Shown here: one piece after another, positions 12,701 through 22,423 of the stretch
Layout of the letters: every line of letters begins with the position of its first letter
How positions within the stretch are numbered: the first letter of the stretch is position 1
From: Rhabdophis nuchalis
Lineage: Eukaryota > Chordata > Lepidosauria > Squamata > Natricidae
Length of the DNA stretch: 64,000 nucleotides
Assembly (NCBI GenBank): GCA_039707465.1
Contig: CM077643.1
Coordinates: 47,000,605-47,064,604 of the forward strand
Reading direction: 5' to 3'
Made by a program: the position numbers and the translations under genes
The notes under the pieces: generated by a model
Told to the model about the DNA's origin: nothing
Seen by the model: only the letters and a program-made list of their open reading frames with translations
The model's database searches: none

Positions 12701-15700
12701 ATTCCATAATAAATTTTATTTCCACCTTTTATTGATTCTAAATAGACAACTTGTTTAAATATTAGGTCTGTGCATGCTTTAAAATATTCATCTAAAGCAT
12801 AGTTAGAAAACTTTAAAATCATTCAGAAGATGTACTTCAGAGCTAGTAAAAAAACAGAACCTCTGTAACTCACTGAACCTACCTTTCTTTAGGTTTCCAT
12901 ATGATTCTGAAAAAAAAGCTGTGGCTGCTTTAAGAGTTGCATTAACTTGAGAGAATCAGTTGTTTAAAACAATCACAATGTTCTTTGGGCTTACATGAAA
13001 GCACAAATGAAATCATCTTCAAAGCACGTGCAGCCCTTACAGATAACCTTTGGAAAACAAATCATCCTTCTTAAAATGCTTGATAAATTTGTCCAAGACT
13101 AGTGTATAATTATTACTCAGGATTCCTGATAGACTGTTAATTGGATTTTTTTTTCTTAGGCCCAGTGAAATTTTAACGTGTTGACATTACATTTCATTTT
13201 TAGGTATTCCATCTCCAGATGCCAAGAATGCAAATCTTTATTTCCTGGATATTGTAAATCAGGCTAATAACATTTTTCATCTTTTTGATAAGCAGTTCAA
13301 TGACCATCTGATGCCGTTGGTGAGGTAGGTCATTTATTTTATCCTGATGCCAAAAACCATGTGGAAAAACCATGTGGAGAGATGAACTAGAAAATCCTTG
13401 CACAAGTTAAGTGCTTGGAATGTCCAGGTTGTTTTCAGTTGATGCATGCATTATAATAGATGGTTGATATTAACTGTCCATTCTTTAATTTATCACAGCT
13501 CTTCTCCTAAGCTTTCTGAATGTCTTCAGAAGAAAAAGGATATCACAGAACAAATGGAGGTGAAATTGGATATGGGTATAGATAGGCAAGTGACTAATTT
13601 ATATTTTAGTTTATTTTCCATTTTGTCCATTATTGTATTAATGTATTAAACACAGGATTAAATATCATATTTTTAAGAATTCACTACAAATTCAAAGCCT
13701 TCATTGCCATTGTACATCATGCATACAACAAAATTGGTTATACAAGGAGTATATTAAATTTTAAATATTGAAAATAATAATTTGATGGTCTACTATTCCT
13801 TCATTTCTGCAATTTCATGAAAATAGAAAATGCATGTGCATTTCATTGCAACTTATGAAGATCACACTGGAACTTTGTACAATTTAAAATACTCTTTCTA
13901 AAACTACAACCTAGTATTTTGATTTTGAAGGACACTAAATTGCATGATTGGACAGATGAAGCACATCTTAGCAGCTGAACAAAAGAAGACTGATTTCAAA
14001 CCAGAAGATGAGAACAATGTTCTGATTCAGTACACTAATGTGAGTAACTATATATAGCTTAGTAAGTGACAAGTGGCACAGCAAGTAATTGGGTTGCTGC
14101 TGGTACTCTTTCCTACAGTAAACTGTGCTTGGGTTACATTGTGCTTAATAGTAAAATTTTCTTCCACTTATCTAGGAATTTGGATGCAGGTTTTTTTGAG
14201 TGATTTAAGCTGGGGAGAATAGTAGCATTTCTTTATACAATATATTCAGTGTTAATATAGAAATATTTATTAGACTAATTGTATTTTTAAAAAATAATTT
14301 AGATTTTCTGCAAGAAGTCTATATCCTCTATATATCGAGCCTCATTATTTGCCATCATGATTTAGCACTTATCTACAACCAGCAGTCAATCTACCCATTC
14401 TGTAGGAATTATGTATTCTACATTTCAGTTATAATAGGGCATATACAGAAAGCAAGAGTGAAAATATTCACATCCCTTTTCTGAGAGCATAAATGACAGT
14501 TAGAACTCGGTGTTGCTGTCATCAGATCCAAAATCTATTAAATTCAGATCATGTACAATCTTGTATTGTATATTAGTTATACAGTTGTTTTTCTTAGTAT
14601 TTTTCCTGCTTAGTTGCAAGGCCTGCTTAATTTTCCACCATGCTTGTCTAATTCTTACAGCAAATCAGCCAACAAATGATTTTGTTTGTCAGCTGGCTTG
14701 TTGCAGAGCCTGGTGTTGATAGGGGATTATTTGCCTAAGGTCACCTGATAATTTGCCTGCCTTGAGGAAAACTAATACCTAGGTCTTCTTGCTCCTAGTC
14801 CAGCACCTGCCATACTATTGATTCTCACATTTGGTATAAGATACTTTAAATTAATTAAGTCTAAATTAAGAAAGTCAGTTTGATGTAATGTTTAAGGCAT
14901 CAGGGTAGAAATTGGGAGATCATGATCCAGCCTTAGCCATGAAGCCCACCAGGTGATCTTGGGCCAGTCATTTTTTCTCAACCCTAAGAAGGAGGAAAAC
15001 CGCTTCCAAAAAACCTTGCCAAGAAAATGGTAAGAACTAGTCCTCATAGTTTCTAGGAGCCAGCAACGAATCTCCTTTGTCTATTCCACAGAGTAAATGT
15101 AGGATGATACTGACATTAGCCAATTATACTATAATTGTTTGAAGGTTATAGGTTGGTGGATATGTGTGATTATTTTCTCATATTAATTTTACTAATAGAT
15201 TCACTTTTTTAAAGTAAAAATCTGTGTAGGTTAGAGAGAAGCAGAGTGATTTGTAAATAATAAACTATATAATGGGTAAGATATTCAAGGCAACAGATCT
15301 GTTCAACAATGTGACTGGAAAATTAATACAATTTCAATTATGGATGTCCAAAATAAACTGCAATACAGTTACTTCAGGTTACCAAGGTTTTCTGTATAAA
15401 CAAGCTGCTGTCCATTGCAAAGACTTAGTCTTTTAACACAAAAGAGGTGGAGAGAATTTCGTGTTCTGGAAAAATAATCAGCTGAAAGTGATATACTAGT
15501 TACTTTCATTGAACAAAAGTTGGTACTCTAGGAGTAGCCCAGAGAATCTCCTCTCACCCATTTTGTAGCTTTCATATCAAGATGAATCTTTTCTCGACAT
15601 CATTGTTTATATGACAGGCCTGTGCCAAAGTCTGTGCCTATGTTAGAAAGCAACTGGAAAAGATCAGGAATTCTATGGATGGCAAGAATGTGGACAGTGT

Positions 15701-16288
15701 TCTGATGGAGTTTGGTGTTCGTTTCCATCGCCTTATTTATGAGCATCTACAGCAATATTCCTACAGCTGCATGGGTGGCATGTTGGCAATCTGTGATGTG
15801 GCTGAATACAGAAAGTGTGCCAAAGAGTTCAAGGTGAGTATTGGCTATTATTGCAGATGCAAACTGAGATGTGGCTCGTGTATTGAACTGGCTGACAAAA
15901 ATATGCTGTGGTCTTATCTTTATAAAATGAGCATAGTTTAATGACCTCTCTCAGATTTGTTGTATCCCTGAACAAGATGACAAAAAGCATTGCATTAAGA
16001 AATACATAAATAGTTATTAATAATGTCTAAGCTGACTTTCTGAAAAGTGCCCCTTGATGTTTATACTGAATTTTGCTTTGTTTGTCCTGGTTGTCACAGG
16101 TTGCGTTGGTATTGCAGCTTTTTGACACGCTACATTCCCTTTGCAACCTCCTGGTTGTAGCCCCAGATAACTTGAAGCAGGTCTGCTCAGGAGAGCAGCT
16201 GGCTATTCTAGAGAAGAATATTCTCCATTCCTTTGTACAGCTCCGCTTCGACTACAGATCTGCTCGTCTTGGTCGCCACTTCAGCTGA
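512..16288 (+). CDS. EXOC5: EXOC5 (exocyst complex component 5, Sec10), exons 3' of the N-terminus; 5' end outside window
   Basis: Fifteen coding exons: 512-706, 3159-3223, 5173-5201, 5305-5414, 6675-6719, 6992-7132, 8150-8232, 9516-9725, 11605-11752, 12458-12566, 13204-13324, 13499-13585, 13931-14039, 15618-15833, 16100-16288. They total 1,857 nt (618 codons plus stop) with every exon phase matching. The product is recognised as Sec10/EXOC5 along its whole length, for example FQHFQELDEH near the start, LGTDKQTFLSKLIKSIF in the middle and NLLVVAPDNLKQVCSGEQL before the end. Vertebrate EXOC5 is about 708 residues, so roughly 90 N-terminal residues (coiled-coil part) are missing upstream. The family protein is a helical-rod (CATCHR) subunit of the octameric exocyst, which tethers secretory vesicles to the plasma membrane; Sec10 bridges to Sec15/EXOC6 and is needed for polarised secretion and ciliogenesis. 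No frameshift or internal stop is seen, so the gene looks functional. No promoter lies in the window. Confidence 0.97.
707..2084. other. Intron a-b, 5' part, no recognised element
   Basis: Unique-looking AT-rich intron sequence. I recognise no repeat or gene in it. Confidence 0.5.
2085..2500 (-). mobile_element. RTE-BovB LINE remnant (ORF C-terminal end)
   Basis: Read on the minus strand, frames contain decayed matches to the C-terminal part of the BovB reverse-transcriptase protein: LLGSESWILKEQD, ENKQTDY, EQINPEFST and, in later frames, KSLALWK and DEHAIGRSD. Several frameshifts and stops show it is old. It lies antisense in an EXOC5 intron. Confidence 0.6.
3159..3223 (+). CDS. EXOC5: EXOC5 exon b
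   Basis: Acceptor CCTTATAG, donor GTGAAG. It encodes IEEAADIIQKLHLIAQELPFE plus two bases of an Arg codon completed in the next exon. Confidence 0.95.
3390..3405. repeat. G homopolymer run in intron
   Basis: About 16 consecutive G on the + strand. Confidence 0.9.
3735..3845 (+). mobile_element. Old LINE 3' end (L2/CR1-like)
   Basis: GTAAGCCACCCAGAATTTATTTGG followed by AGAGATGGGCTGCATATA resembles the 3' terminus of L2/L3-type LINEs (a gggcggtataaa-type ending). Short and degenerate. Confidence 0.4.
4055..4300 (-). mobile_element. tRNA-derived SINE with L2-like 3' end, antisense
   Basis: The minus strand reads from a tRNA-like head (GTGGCACAGTGGTT) to a body with GGTTGACTCAGCCTTCCATTC-type sequence and a tail of the GCTGTAAAGCACT type. 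Same family as 22424, 33735 and 62410. The head-end segment (AACCACTGTGCCACTATGG plus about 8 nt) is tandemly duplicated at about 4235-4290. Confidence 0.65.
4781..4832. repeat. (TTTTA)n microsatellite
   Basis: Imperfect TTTTA units over about 50 nt in an EXOC5 intron. Confidence 0.85.
5173..5201 (+). CDS. EXOC5: EXOC5 exon c, 29-nt micro-exon
   Basis: Acceptor CTTTCACAG, donor GTAAGA. It encodes R-FSDVKSKIA-S with both end codons split. At 29 nt it is the shortest exon, followed by an intron of only 103 nt. The reading frame requires it, since exon b ends in phase 2 and exon d begins with the last two bases of a Ser codon. Confidence 0.93.
5305..5414 (+). CDS. EXOC5: EXOC5 exon d
   Basis: Acceptor GAACTCAG; the exon itself opens with GTAAGTACC, a perfect donor-like sequence that is coding (Ser-Lys-Tyr). 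It encodes KYHDLECQLIQEF through AVLLHFK, with donor GTAAGA. Confidence 0.95.
5995..6324 (+). mobile_element. Sauria-type SINE (tRNA head, BovB-like tail)
   Basis: The head ACCCTGGCGGCTCAGTGATTAAGACGCT matches the tRNA-like box A region of Sauria SINEs. The body has CTAGCAGTTCGAAAGCA, GGTGGGAAGGTAA, CACATGACCATGG and TTTGGACAGCG, and the copy ends in CTCCTTTACCTTTT. Full length but diverged. Confidence 0.85.
6675..6719 (+). CDS. EXOC5: EXOC5 exon e
   Basis: Fifteen codons, GYSHCVDVYIKQCQE, between acceptor CCCCATAG and donor GTAAGA. Too short to stand out as an open frame; found by protein continuity. Confidence 0.95.
6776..6935. mobile_element. hAT-type MITE, 160 bp
   Basis: Terminal inverted repeats CAGTGGTTCTCAACC and GGTTGAGAACCACTG are perfect 15-mers. 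The body resembles the common vertebrate Charlie-like family with a CATGGGGGTCTGTG segment. The flanking duplication is not clear (about 5 of 8). Confidence 0.85.
6992..7132 (+). CDS. EXOC5: EXOC5 exon f
   Basis: 47 codons from GAYLRNDIFED to NIFEIRLQ, phase 0 at both ends, acceptor GTGATTCAG and donor GTAACT. Confidence 0.96.
8150..8232 (+). CDS. EXOC5: EXOC5 exon g
   Basis: Encodes GYIKDQLEEHKKSDAEQ to YDLYT plus two bases of Arg. Acceptor TTTTCACAG; the donor GTTGGT is a weak match to consensus but is fixed by frame. Confidence 0.94.
8233..9515. other. Intron g-h, no recognised element
   Basis: AT-rich intron with short T, G and A homopolymer runs (around 8336-8359 and 8502-8514). No repeat family recognised. 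Confidence 0.5.
9516..9725 (+). CDS. EXOC5: EXOC5 exon h
   Basis: 69 whole codons, TTNLSSKLMEFNLGTDKQ to SKNHQKRAIGGG, acceptor ACATAAAG, donor GTAGGT. The last codon (Gly) is completed by the next exon. Confidence 0.95.
10225..10650 (+). mobile_element. Non-LTR retrotransposon 3' end (Rex1-like)
   Basis: Frames read LQRVNIIAQRIIGCPL, then KDPSHPG, LPDGTG- and RLKNSFYPG-like pieces, the C-terminal signature of a Rex1-type reverse transcriptase. It ends in a CATTGTACCATGTGCAATGACAATAAAG tail with a short ACTA repeat. Clade naming is from memory of the family. Confidence 0.6.
10651..11604. other. Intron h-i, 3' part, nothing recognised
   Basis: AT-rich non-repetitive intron sequence; no repeat, gene or RNA recognised. 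Confidence 0.5.
11605..11752 (+). CDS. EXOC5: EXOC5 exon i
   Basis: 49 codons, IQDLKERIRQRTNLPLGPSI to QAFERCHR, acceptor TTTTTTTAG, donor GTGTGT (weak but frame-consistent). Confidence 0.95.
11760..11785. repeat. (AATAT)n short microsatellite
   Basis: About five units of ATAAT/AATAT just after the exon i donor. Confidence 0.8.
12458..12566 (+). CDS. EXOC5: EXOC5 exon j
   Basis: LSDPSDLPKNAFRIFALLVD to DYAVETGLA plus the first base of a Gly codon. Acceptor TTTTTAAAG, donor GTAAGT. Confidence 0.95.
12567..13203. other. Intron j-k, nothing recognised
   Basis: No repeat or RNA recognised in this AT-rich intron. Confidence 0.5.
13204..13324 (+). CDS. EXOC5: EXOC5 exon k
   Basis: IPSPDAKNANLYFLDIV to FNDHLMPLV with split Gly and Ser codons at the ends. 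Acceptor CATTTTTAG, donor GTAGGT. Confidence 0.95.
13499..13585 (+). CDS. EXOC5: EXOC5 exon l, followed by a GC-AG intron
   Basis: SSPKLSECLQKKKDITEQ to KLDMGID plus AG of an Arg codon. The only frame-preserving donor is AG|GCAAGT, a GC donor, joined to acceptor TTTTGAAG at 13930. Confidence 0.92.
13931..14039 (+). CDS. EXOC5: EXOC5 exon m
   Basis: TLNCMIGQMKHILAAEQKK to ENNVLIQYTN, 36 codons after the split Arg. Donor GTGAGT. Confidence 0.94.
14690..14835 (-). mobile_element. Old MIR-like SINE remnant
   Basis: CACCTGATAATTTGCC, then ACCTAGGTCTTCTTGCTCCTAGTCCAGCAC, resembles the minus strand of a tRNA/CORE SINE. Strongly decayed. Confidence 0.35.
14875..15065 (+). mobile_element. tRNA-derived SINE, decayed
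   Basis: TTTAAGGCATCAGGGTAGAAA, GGGAGATCATGATCC and GTGATCTTGGGCCAGTCA match a common squamate SINE body with a tRNA-like head. No intact box B. Confidence 0.55.
15618..15833 (+). CDS. EXOC5: EXOC5 exon n
   Basis: 72 codons, ACAKVCAYVRKQLEKIRNS to AEYRKCAKEFK, acceptor ATATGACAG, donor GTGAGT. Contains the highly conserved MGGMLAICDVAEYRKCAK stretch. Confidence 0.96.
16100..16288 (+). CDS. EXOC5: EXOC5 last coding exon o with TGA stop
   Basis: 62 codons, VALVLQLFDTLHSLCNLLV to DYRSARLGRHFS, then TGA. Acceptor TTGTCACAG. The first four residues differ from what I recall for mammals (IPMV there), right at the exon boundary. Confidence 0.96.
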   Translation, partial: VALVLQLFDTLHSLCNLLVVAPDNLKQVCSGEQLAILEKNILHSFVQLRFDYRSARLGRHFS

Positions 16289-16470
16289 GCATGCAGAAGA
16301 AGGAAACCAAGCATTGACAAGGACTTGGTTTTATCACTAACATAAGAGAGTGGCTTTTGAGTGAAAATTGAGCATGAAGGTTGCTTGGAAGAACAAACTG
16401 TCGTAACTAAATTGGTCTTTACCACTGTCCTGTTTTCACCTTGCTTCTGGAATAAATAATCTTATCAGGT
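16289..16470 (+). promoter_or_regulatory. EXOC5: EXOC5 proximal 3' UTR and possible poly(A) signal
   Basis: An AATAAA hexamer lies at 16451-16456, about 165 nt after the stop, and is the first good poly(A) signal. The true 3' end may be further downstream; the sequence alone cannot tell. Confidence 0.5.
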
Positions 16471-17260
16471 TCCTCCTAGATCATTTTCTATTTTCCATTC
16501 ATGAAAAAAACCATGGTTGTCATAAAGTGCACTAGAGTCTTCAAATTTGTGTTCTGGATGGAAAGAAATACTTTGATTTTTCAACATTTGTCAATTGGCA
16601 AGTCTTATCCAATTGTCCAGGTCTGGCTGTTCCTTTCACTCAGAGTTTAGTGCTTGCGTATATCTGCATGCTTCTAACCCCCCCCCCCCCCAACAAAGTA
16701 TTGAACATGTCTTCAAGAAGCATCTGGAGTGTAGTGTGGGTGACAGTAGCCAAGGTTGCTCTTTTGCTGATAGGCTTTCTGTGCCCAATGGGCAGAACCG
16801 CAATAGTCATATCGAATCCCAACTTTTAGATGTTGTAGGAAATTGTCACAGGCTCAAGATGTGCTATGAAGATGTTAAAAAGAAAATAACATCATGGCAT
16901 AGTACAAAACAAAAAGAGGCAAACGCTGCAGAAATTATATTAATTTTTTTGTATCTTGCCTCTCTCAAAATGGATGATGAATGGGAAAGAATATAATTAG
17001 AATGAATACAATGCAATGCAATGAAATACAATAGAATACAACACAAGACAAAACAACAGCTGCATGGTTAATTCCATTCAGTTATAAGAAGTTTGGAGTT
17101 TGGCGTAGCTGGTTTTGTGAGAAACGAGAACTAAGATCTTTCACCCAGAATTCATTTTACATCAATGTAGCATCTAATTTAATTTTCAGAATTTTATGTA
17201 ATGTGTATAATTGACTATGTATACCTGGGAGAACACTATTTCTTCCATGAAATTAATTAC
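16471..17260. other. Sequence downstream of EXOC5, possible distal 3' UTR
   Basis: Mostly unique sequence with a C run at 16679-16692 and a degenerate AATAC/AATGC-rich stretch at 17003-17055 that resembles a CR1-type tail microsatellite. A 133-codon open frame here (16595-16996) has no recognisable protein features. Confidence 0.5.
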
Positions 17261-17261
17261 T

Positions 17262-17600
17262 GCATATACTCACAAAATCTGAGAATGAATGTTAGGTGCC
17301 AGAGTACACCCCAAATATGGGATGTGGCTTACCGTGGATAGACTTGTCAACCAGTATATACAGTATTGTAGATTTTCCCTGTAGTCTTTTAAGGTATCTC
17401 TGTATCCCATATATGCTTGCATATAACTCTGCTAAGAAGAGTCTCAAATTTATAACCAAAATACCATGAAAAATGTGGATTGGCTAATCTGTGGGTGGTA
17501 CATTTTTCATGGTATTTTTGATTAAAATTTTGAGAGTTGGTTTGGCTGTGGGTGGGCTTATATGCAAGTATAAGCAGTATGCATATTTTTTTAATCTTTG
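17262..17600. mobile_element. Long imperfect palindrome, probable MITE
   Basis: The arms AAAATACCATGAAAAATGT (17459-17477) and its complement (17500-17518) are perfect. The pairing extends outward with mismatches through CTCAAATTT/AAATTTTGAG and ATATGCTTGCATATAA/TTATATGCAAG. The outer part has TATACTCACAAAATCTGAG-type sequence seen in hairpin MITEs of amniotes. Confidence 0.55.
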
Positions 17601-18107
17601 AGTAAACTTTCACTGCTGTGTACAAAGTTTTGAGATAAAACAATTGCTTTAAAATATATCCAACAGCCTCTCCCCCGAGTTTGAAAGTTTAGCTGTGTAA
17701 ATGTTCCTTTGTTCTTTAACAAATAGGCAAAACAATCAACCGAAATGGTATTGGTATGTCATTACTGTTCTACATGAAAAAATTCCCAAGGAAAACCATT
17801 TTAGAAGTTTTTGCTAATTCTAAATTAGATTTCTTTGCCATTGTGTAGCGGGTTCATGCCTGGGCAGTTGTGGAACAGAAAAACCTGGATATTGTTCATA
17901 CCGAAGTACAATAAGCCAAACAGTTGTAGAGACAGAGGCAAGAGTGAATCAAACATGCATAAGGACAAGAATGGGATTTTCAAGGCAAAGATAAAAATTG
18001 TATTCCAGTTGGGGTGCACTGTTTAATCCCACTTGGATTGATCCCAAGGAGATCTTTTGACTTGTCTTCCAAAAGACTACCCCATTCACCTTAAACAGAG
18101 TTTGATT

Positions 18108-19062
18108 TGATTTTTTATTTTATTTTATTTATATTTATATCCCGCCCTTCTCCGCAGAGGACCCAGGGCGGTGCACAGGAAATTTAAAACATACAGAATA
18201 CAAAAATAAATACATAATTTAAAATATAGATTAAACTGTCTTATCCTATGCTAAAAACCAAATTTTTAAAATTCCCAATTTAAAACTGTCTAAAAAGTCC
18301 CCATGGGAGGTTAGGCTAGGCCGGCTTGTTTGAACAGGTATGTCTTTAGACATTGGTGGAAGAGGCGGAGGTCGGTGATGGTGTGTAATTCGGGGGGTAG
18401 GTCGTTCCAAAGGGCTGGGCCCGCCACAGAGAAGACTCTTCCCCTGGGTGTCGCCAGTCGGCATTGTCCGGCCGACGGCACCCTGAGAAGGCCCTCTCTG
18501 TGGGAGCGTATCGGTCTAAGGGATGTATGGGGCAGGAGGCGGTCTCGCATATAACTAGGCCCCGACCCATGGAGCGCTTTAAAGATGGTCGTCAAAACCT
18601 TGAAGCGCACCTGAAAGGCCACAGGAAGCCAATGCAGCTCGCGCAGGATCGGTGTTTTATGTGGCAGCATCTAGTGGCTCCTTAATCACCCGCGCGGCTG
18701 CGTTTTGGACTAACTAGCTTTTGAGTGCACCTCAAGGGAAGCCCCATGTAGAGAGCATTACAGTAGTCGAGTCGGGATGTCACGAGAGCTTGAGTGACTG
18801 TGCGAAGGGCAGCCCGGTCCAGTAAGGGGCGCAATTGGCGCATCAGGCGTACCTGATGAAACGCCCCCCTGGCCACGGCCGCCACATGGTCTTCCATGGA
18901 CTGCCGGGAATCCAGGAGGACACCCAAATTGCGCGCCCTCTCCACGGGGGCCAGTGTTTCGCCCCCAATGGCCAGAGTTGGAGTAATCTGGCTGAACCGG
19001 GGTGCCGGAAACCACAGCCACTCAGTCTTGGCAGGGTTGCGCTTGAGTTTGAGAGAAGACTA
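18108..19062 (-). mobile_element. L2-type LINE, 5'-truncated, C-terminal ORF2 plus 3' end
   Basis: The minus strand encodes RNLGVLLDSRQSMEDHVAAV, VTSRLDYCNALYMGLPL, then after a frameshift LRELHWLPVAFQVRFKVL, RDRLLPHTSLRPIRSHREGL and FSVAGPALWNDLPPEL. This is the thumb/C-terminal end of an L2-clade reverse transcriptase. The 3' end is GGGCGGGATATAAAT followed by ATTT-rich tail (at 18108-18140). A deletion/frameshift lies near 18680. Confidence 0.85.
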
Positions 19063-19555
19063 GTCTCGACATTTTACATTATAGATGTCCTCCTCCAACT
19101 TTTAAATTATAGGAAGCCCATTTGAGTACTGTCTGATTTATAGCGCTGTAAATCTTTCCTTAACTGAGCATGATATTTATACCGATAAATCAGGGAGGGG
19201 GAATTATGCCAAGCTTTCTCAAGCATTCTGGGAAAGTGCCTGCTTCCTTCAGTTGCTCTCTTCATTGGCCATTGGCACAAATAGTTTCTTGGACACTGAA
19301 AGAAATGGAGAAGTGCTTGCCATTTTCTGAAGCTATGATGTAGATTCCAAGCATAGTGCTTTGATATGGCCAAGTTTTAGAGTTAGCTTTTAAAAGCAAT
19401 GATTTTGCACATCACTATAAACATTTGTCCAGCAATGGGAAATGGGAAGTTAACCAAATTGTAAAGATTTCAGAATGTCAAGCAAACACTTGGCAAAGGC
19501 ACAAGTTGGCAAATTGCACTGGAAGACTATTTCCATTTTTTTTTAAAAAAAGTTT

Positions 19556-19816
19556 ACGTTTTAAGTTTAAGTTTATTATATTTGTATACCGCCCTATCTC
19601 CCTGACGGGACTCAGGGCGGTGCACAGGAAATCAATAAAAACACAACAATAAATACAATAGAAAAAATAAATTAAAAGATATATTAAATCTAGAACCCGT
19701 GCTAAAATTACCATTAAGAACCCTATACCCAGGCTGGCCTCGTGAAATAGGTGTGTTTTTAGTGCCCGACGGAAGAGGTGCAGATCCGTGATGGTCCGAA
19801 GGTCGGGGGGCAGGTC
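19556..19816 (-). mobile_element. L2-type LINE 3' end with 11-bp target duplication
   Basis: Minus-strand 3' terminus (CCGCCCTGAGTCCCG... then GGGCGGTATACAAAT) truncated at its 5' side. AAAAAAAGTTT occurs on both sides (19545-19555 and 19817-19827), an 11-bp target duplication. Confidence 0.85.
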
Positions 19817-19827
19817 AAAAAAAGTTT

Positions 19828-20610
19828 GGATTATCTTTTTATATTTACGTGTATATTGTTTCCCTTAATTTTTGTTTTTGCTAGATTTATTCTCCAACCA
19901 CATTAGTTCTAGTTTTCTTTTAAGTTCACTAAAATAGGATGTGGATAGTTCTATAAGATTGACACTGACACTGCAATGTGCTTTATTTAGAGATTCTGTT
20001 CTGTTGCTTCATTGATACAGTTTAAACATTTTACTTTTGATAAATCCTGCCCACAGAAAATAGAGTAGTCCACATTTGCCAATGAATTACTCATTGTAGT
20101 TTTTATAATACCAGTTATTGCTTAAGTCCATTTTGCTGTCTCTGGATATACGTCATATGCCCTATACAAACGATGGCTGATTTACTACCTTAACTTTTAA
20201 TCAATGAAGTTTGATTAAAGCTATCGTAGGAAAGAACATGTTTATTGGGCAGGAGATGGTTGCTTCAGTTCACTCCAACAGTTTTAGATAAAGATGGCCT
20301 TCTGTTAATCTTCAGCTAGATTGTTGTCTGGGAATTATGGGAGTGGAAATCAAATACTGTATATCTGTAAAACACCAACTTCAGTGAAGACTATTTTAAT
20401 TCAGCTACTTACGTTGAAGTTCCAGTAGCTCATTCAAAATGGCTGATGCATTTGTCTGCAAGCCAATAAAAAATATGGGCTTTTTAAAAGTATTTTAGTT
20501 ACACTTCAATTTTATTATTAGCTATGGCCAGCATGCTACTCTATTTCAAATGATTCTGAACTATTTACATCAAACAATGACGCTAAAGCAACAATAGTAT
20601 ATCCTAGCTG
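19828..20610. other. Intergenic stretch, nothing recognised
   Basis: AT-rich unique-looking sequence between two L2 copies. Confidence 0.45.
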
Positions 20611-20618
20611 TGCCATCT

Positions 20619-21515
20619 GGATGGGAAGTAACAGACTCAGACTCAACCCGGCCAAGACCGAGTGGCTGTGGTTTCCGGCCGCCCGATTCAACCAGTTGAC
20701 TCCATCACTGGCCATAGGGGGAGAACACCTTGCCCCTGTGGATGGGGTGCGCAACTTGGGTGTCCTCCTGGATACTCGGCTGTCCATGGAAGATCAAGTG
20801 ACAGCCGTGGCCAGGAGGGCGTTTTACCAGGTTCGCCTGGTACGCCAGTTGCGCCCCCTATTGGATCGGGATGCCCTTTGCACGGTCACTCATGCCCTCG
20901 TGACATCCCGACTGGACTATTGTAACTCTCTCTACATGGGGCTCCCCTTGAGGTGCACCCGAAGACTTCAGCTGGTCCAGAATGCAGCCGCGCGAGCAAT
21001 TATGGGTACCGCAAGGTATACCCATGTAACACCTCTCTTGCGCGAGCTGCACTGGCTACCTGTCGTCTTTCGGGTGCGCTTCAAGGTGCTAGTTCTCATC
21101 TTCAAAGTGCTCCATGGCTCGGGACCTAGCTATCTGCGGGATCGGATCCTGCCCCATACATCCTCCCGGCCGATTCGCTCCCACAGAGAGGGACTTCTCC
21201 GGGTGCCGTCCACTAGACTTTGTCAGCGGGCGACGCCCAGGGGAAGGGCCTTCTCTGTGGCGGGCCCAGCCCTCTGGAACGACCTTCCCCCCGAAATTAA
21301 AAACACACTTTTTCTGCTTGGCCGGCCTAGGTTAGTCTCTACCTTAGGGGTTAGGGAACATTAATTTTAAAAATGGGGATTTTAGTGCAGGGACAATTAG
21401 ATTTAATCTGTTTTTACTTATTGTATTTATTTATGTATATATTTTATGTGTTTTAATGTTTTCCCTGTGCACCGCTCCGAGTCCCCCTGGGGAGAGGACG
21501 CGGTATATAAAATAA
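20619..21515 (+). mobile_element. L2-type LINE, 5'-truncated, 247-codon open C-terminal frame
   Basis: Open from 20621 to 21364: LRLNPAKTEWLWFPAARF, VRNLGVLLDTRLSMEDQV, VTSRLDYCNSLYMGLPL, QNAAARAIMGTARYTHV, LRELHWLPVVFRVRFKVL, FSVAGPALWNDLPPE. After PPE a short deletion removes the TITDLRLFRRCL segment seen in other copies, so the last ~20 residues are altered. The 3' UTR ends CGGTATATAAAATAAATTATT and runs directly into an ATT array. Confidence 0.88.

Positions 21516-21613
<98 letters not shown>
21516..21613. repeat. (ATT)n microsatellite, about 98 bp
   Basis: Uninterrupted ATT/TTA units grown from the 3' tail of the preceding LINE. Confidence 0.95.
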
Positions 21614-22145
21614 CTAATAGATCAATTAATCTAGTGTCTCCAAATTCTTTCCTGAGCAAATTCCTCTGTGGCTGCAAGTAGTCCAGATATTAGGAGGCAA
21701 CCTGTTCCAAAATACAGGAGGTAATCATTTAGAAAGCTCAGATATGGAGTCCTTGATGATGATAATGATGATGATGTCTCAAAGAAAGGACTCTTAACAA
21801 GCCATCTCTTCCAACTTTTATTTGGAGGTGACCGGATGCAGGCAATGTAAAATGGAAATTCTCACAAAACTGAAGTAGTGACCAGTTTACTTTTCATACA
21901 ACCTTCTCTTGTAGTTAATAGATGGAGCAACAGTGACCTGCCCAAAGGAGTTGCTTCTATGGACAGCAATTGAAGCTAGCTAGTGTTTTCCTATGCGGAA
22001 TATTCTGTTATGCATCACACACATTCAACAAGTAGCCTATGAGTTAAATGGTAGGGCCAACAAGACATACAGAATAGTTTATTCTGTTGCTGTTAAGTAT
22101 TCTGGTCACGTTCACACATTGTTTTGAGCTCACATACTGTAGTAG

Positions 22146-22345
22146 CTTGTTTGAGTTTTTGAGTTTGAGTTTTATTGGTTTTTTATACTGCCCTATTCCC
22201 GAAGGACTCAGGGCGATGTACAGCCAGAATAAAAACAAATATATAAAAGTTTTTTAAAAAGCTTTTAAAAGACATATTAAACTTTGGCCGAAACGTGGAA
22301 AAAAAACCCAAACTAACCCCGATTAAAATTAATAAAATTGTTTAG
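22146..22345 (-). mobile_element. L2-type LINE 3' end fragment
   Basis: TTTATACTGCCCTATTCCCGAAGGACTCAGGGCGATGTACAG is the minus strand of the L2 3' terminus. Confidence 0.75.
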
Positions 22346-22423
22346 TCGCATGTTATGTGAAGCCAGCCTTTGCAGTTTCTAAGTCTTGGTTTATAGTCTC
22401 ACCTTGTAGTCAGCAAACATAGC

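Noticed and set aside
16595..16996. 133-codon open frame after EXOC5
   Set aside because: No domain, no splice support, lies in the likely 3' UTR and includes a C homopolymer; best explained by chance.
18330..18685. Open frames antisense to the L2 copy at 18-19 kb
   Set aside because: They are shadows of the GC-rich LINE coding sequence on the other strand.
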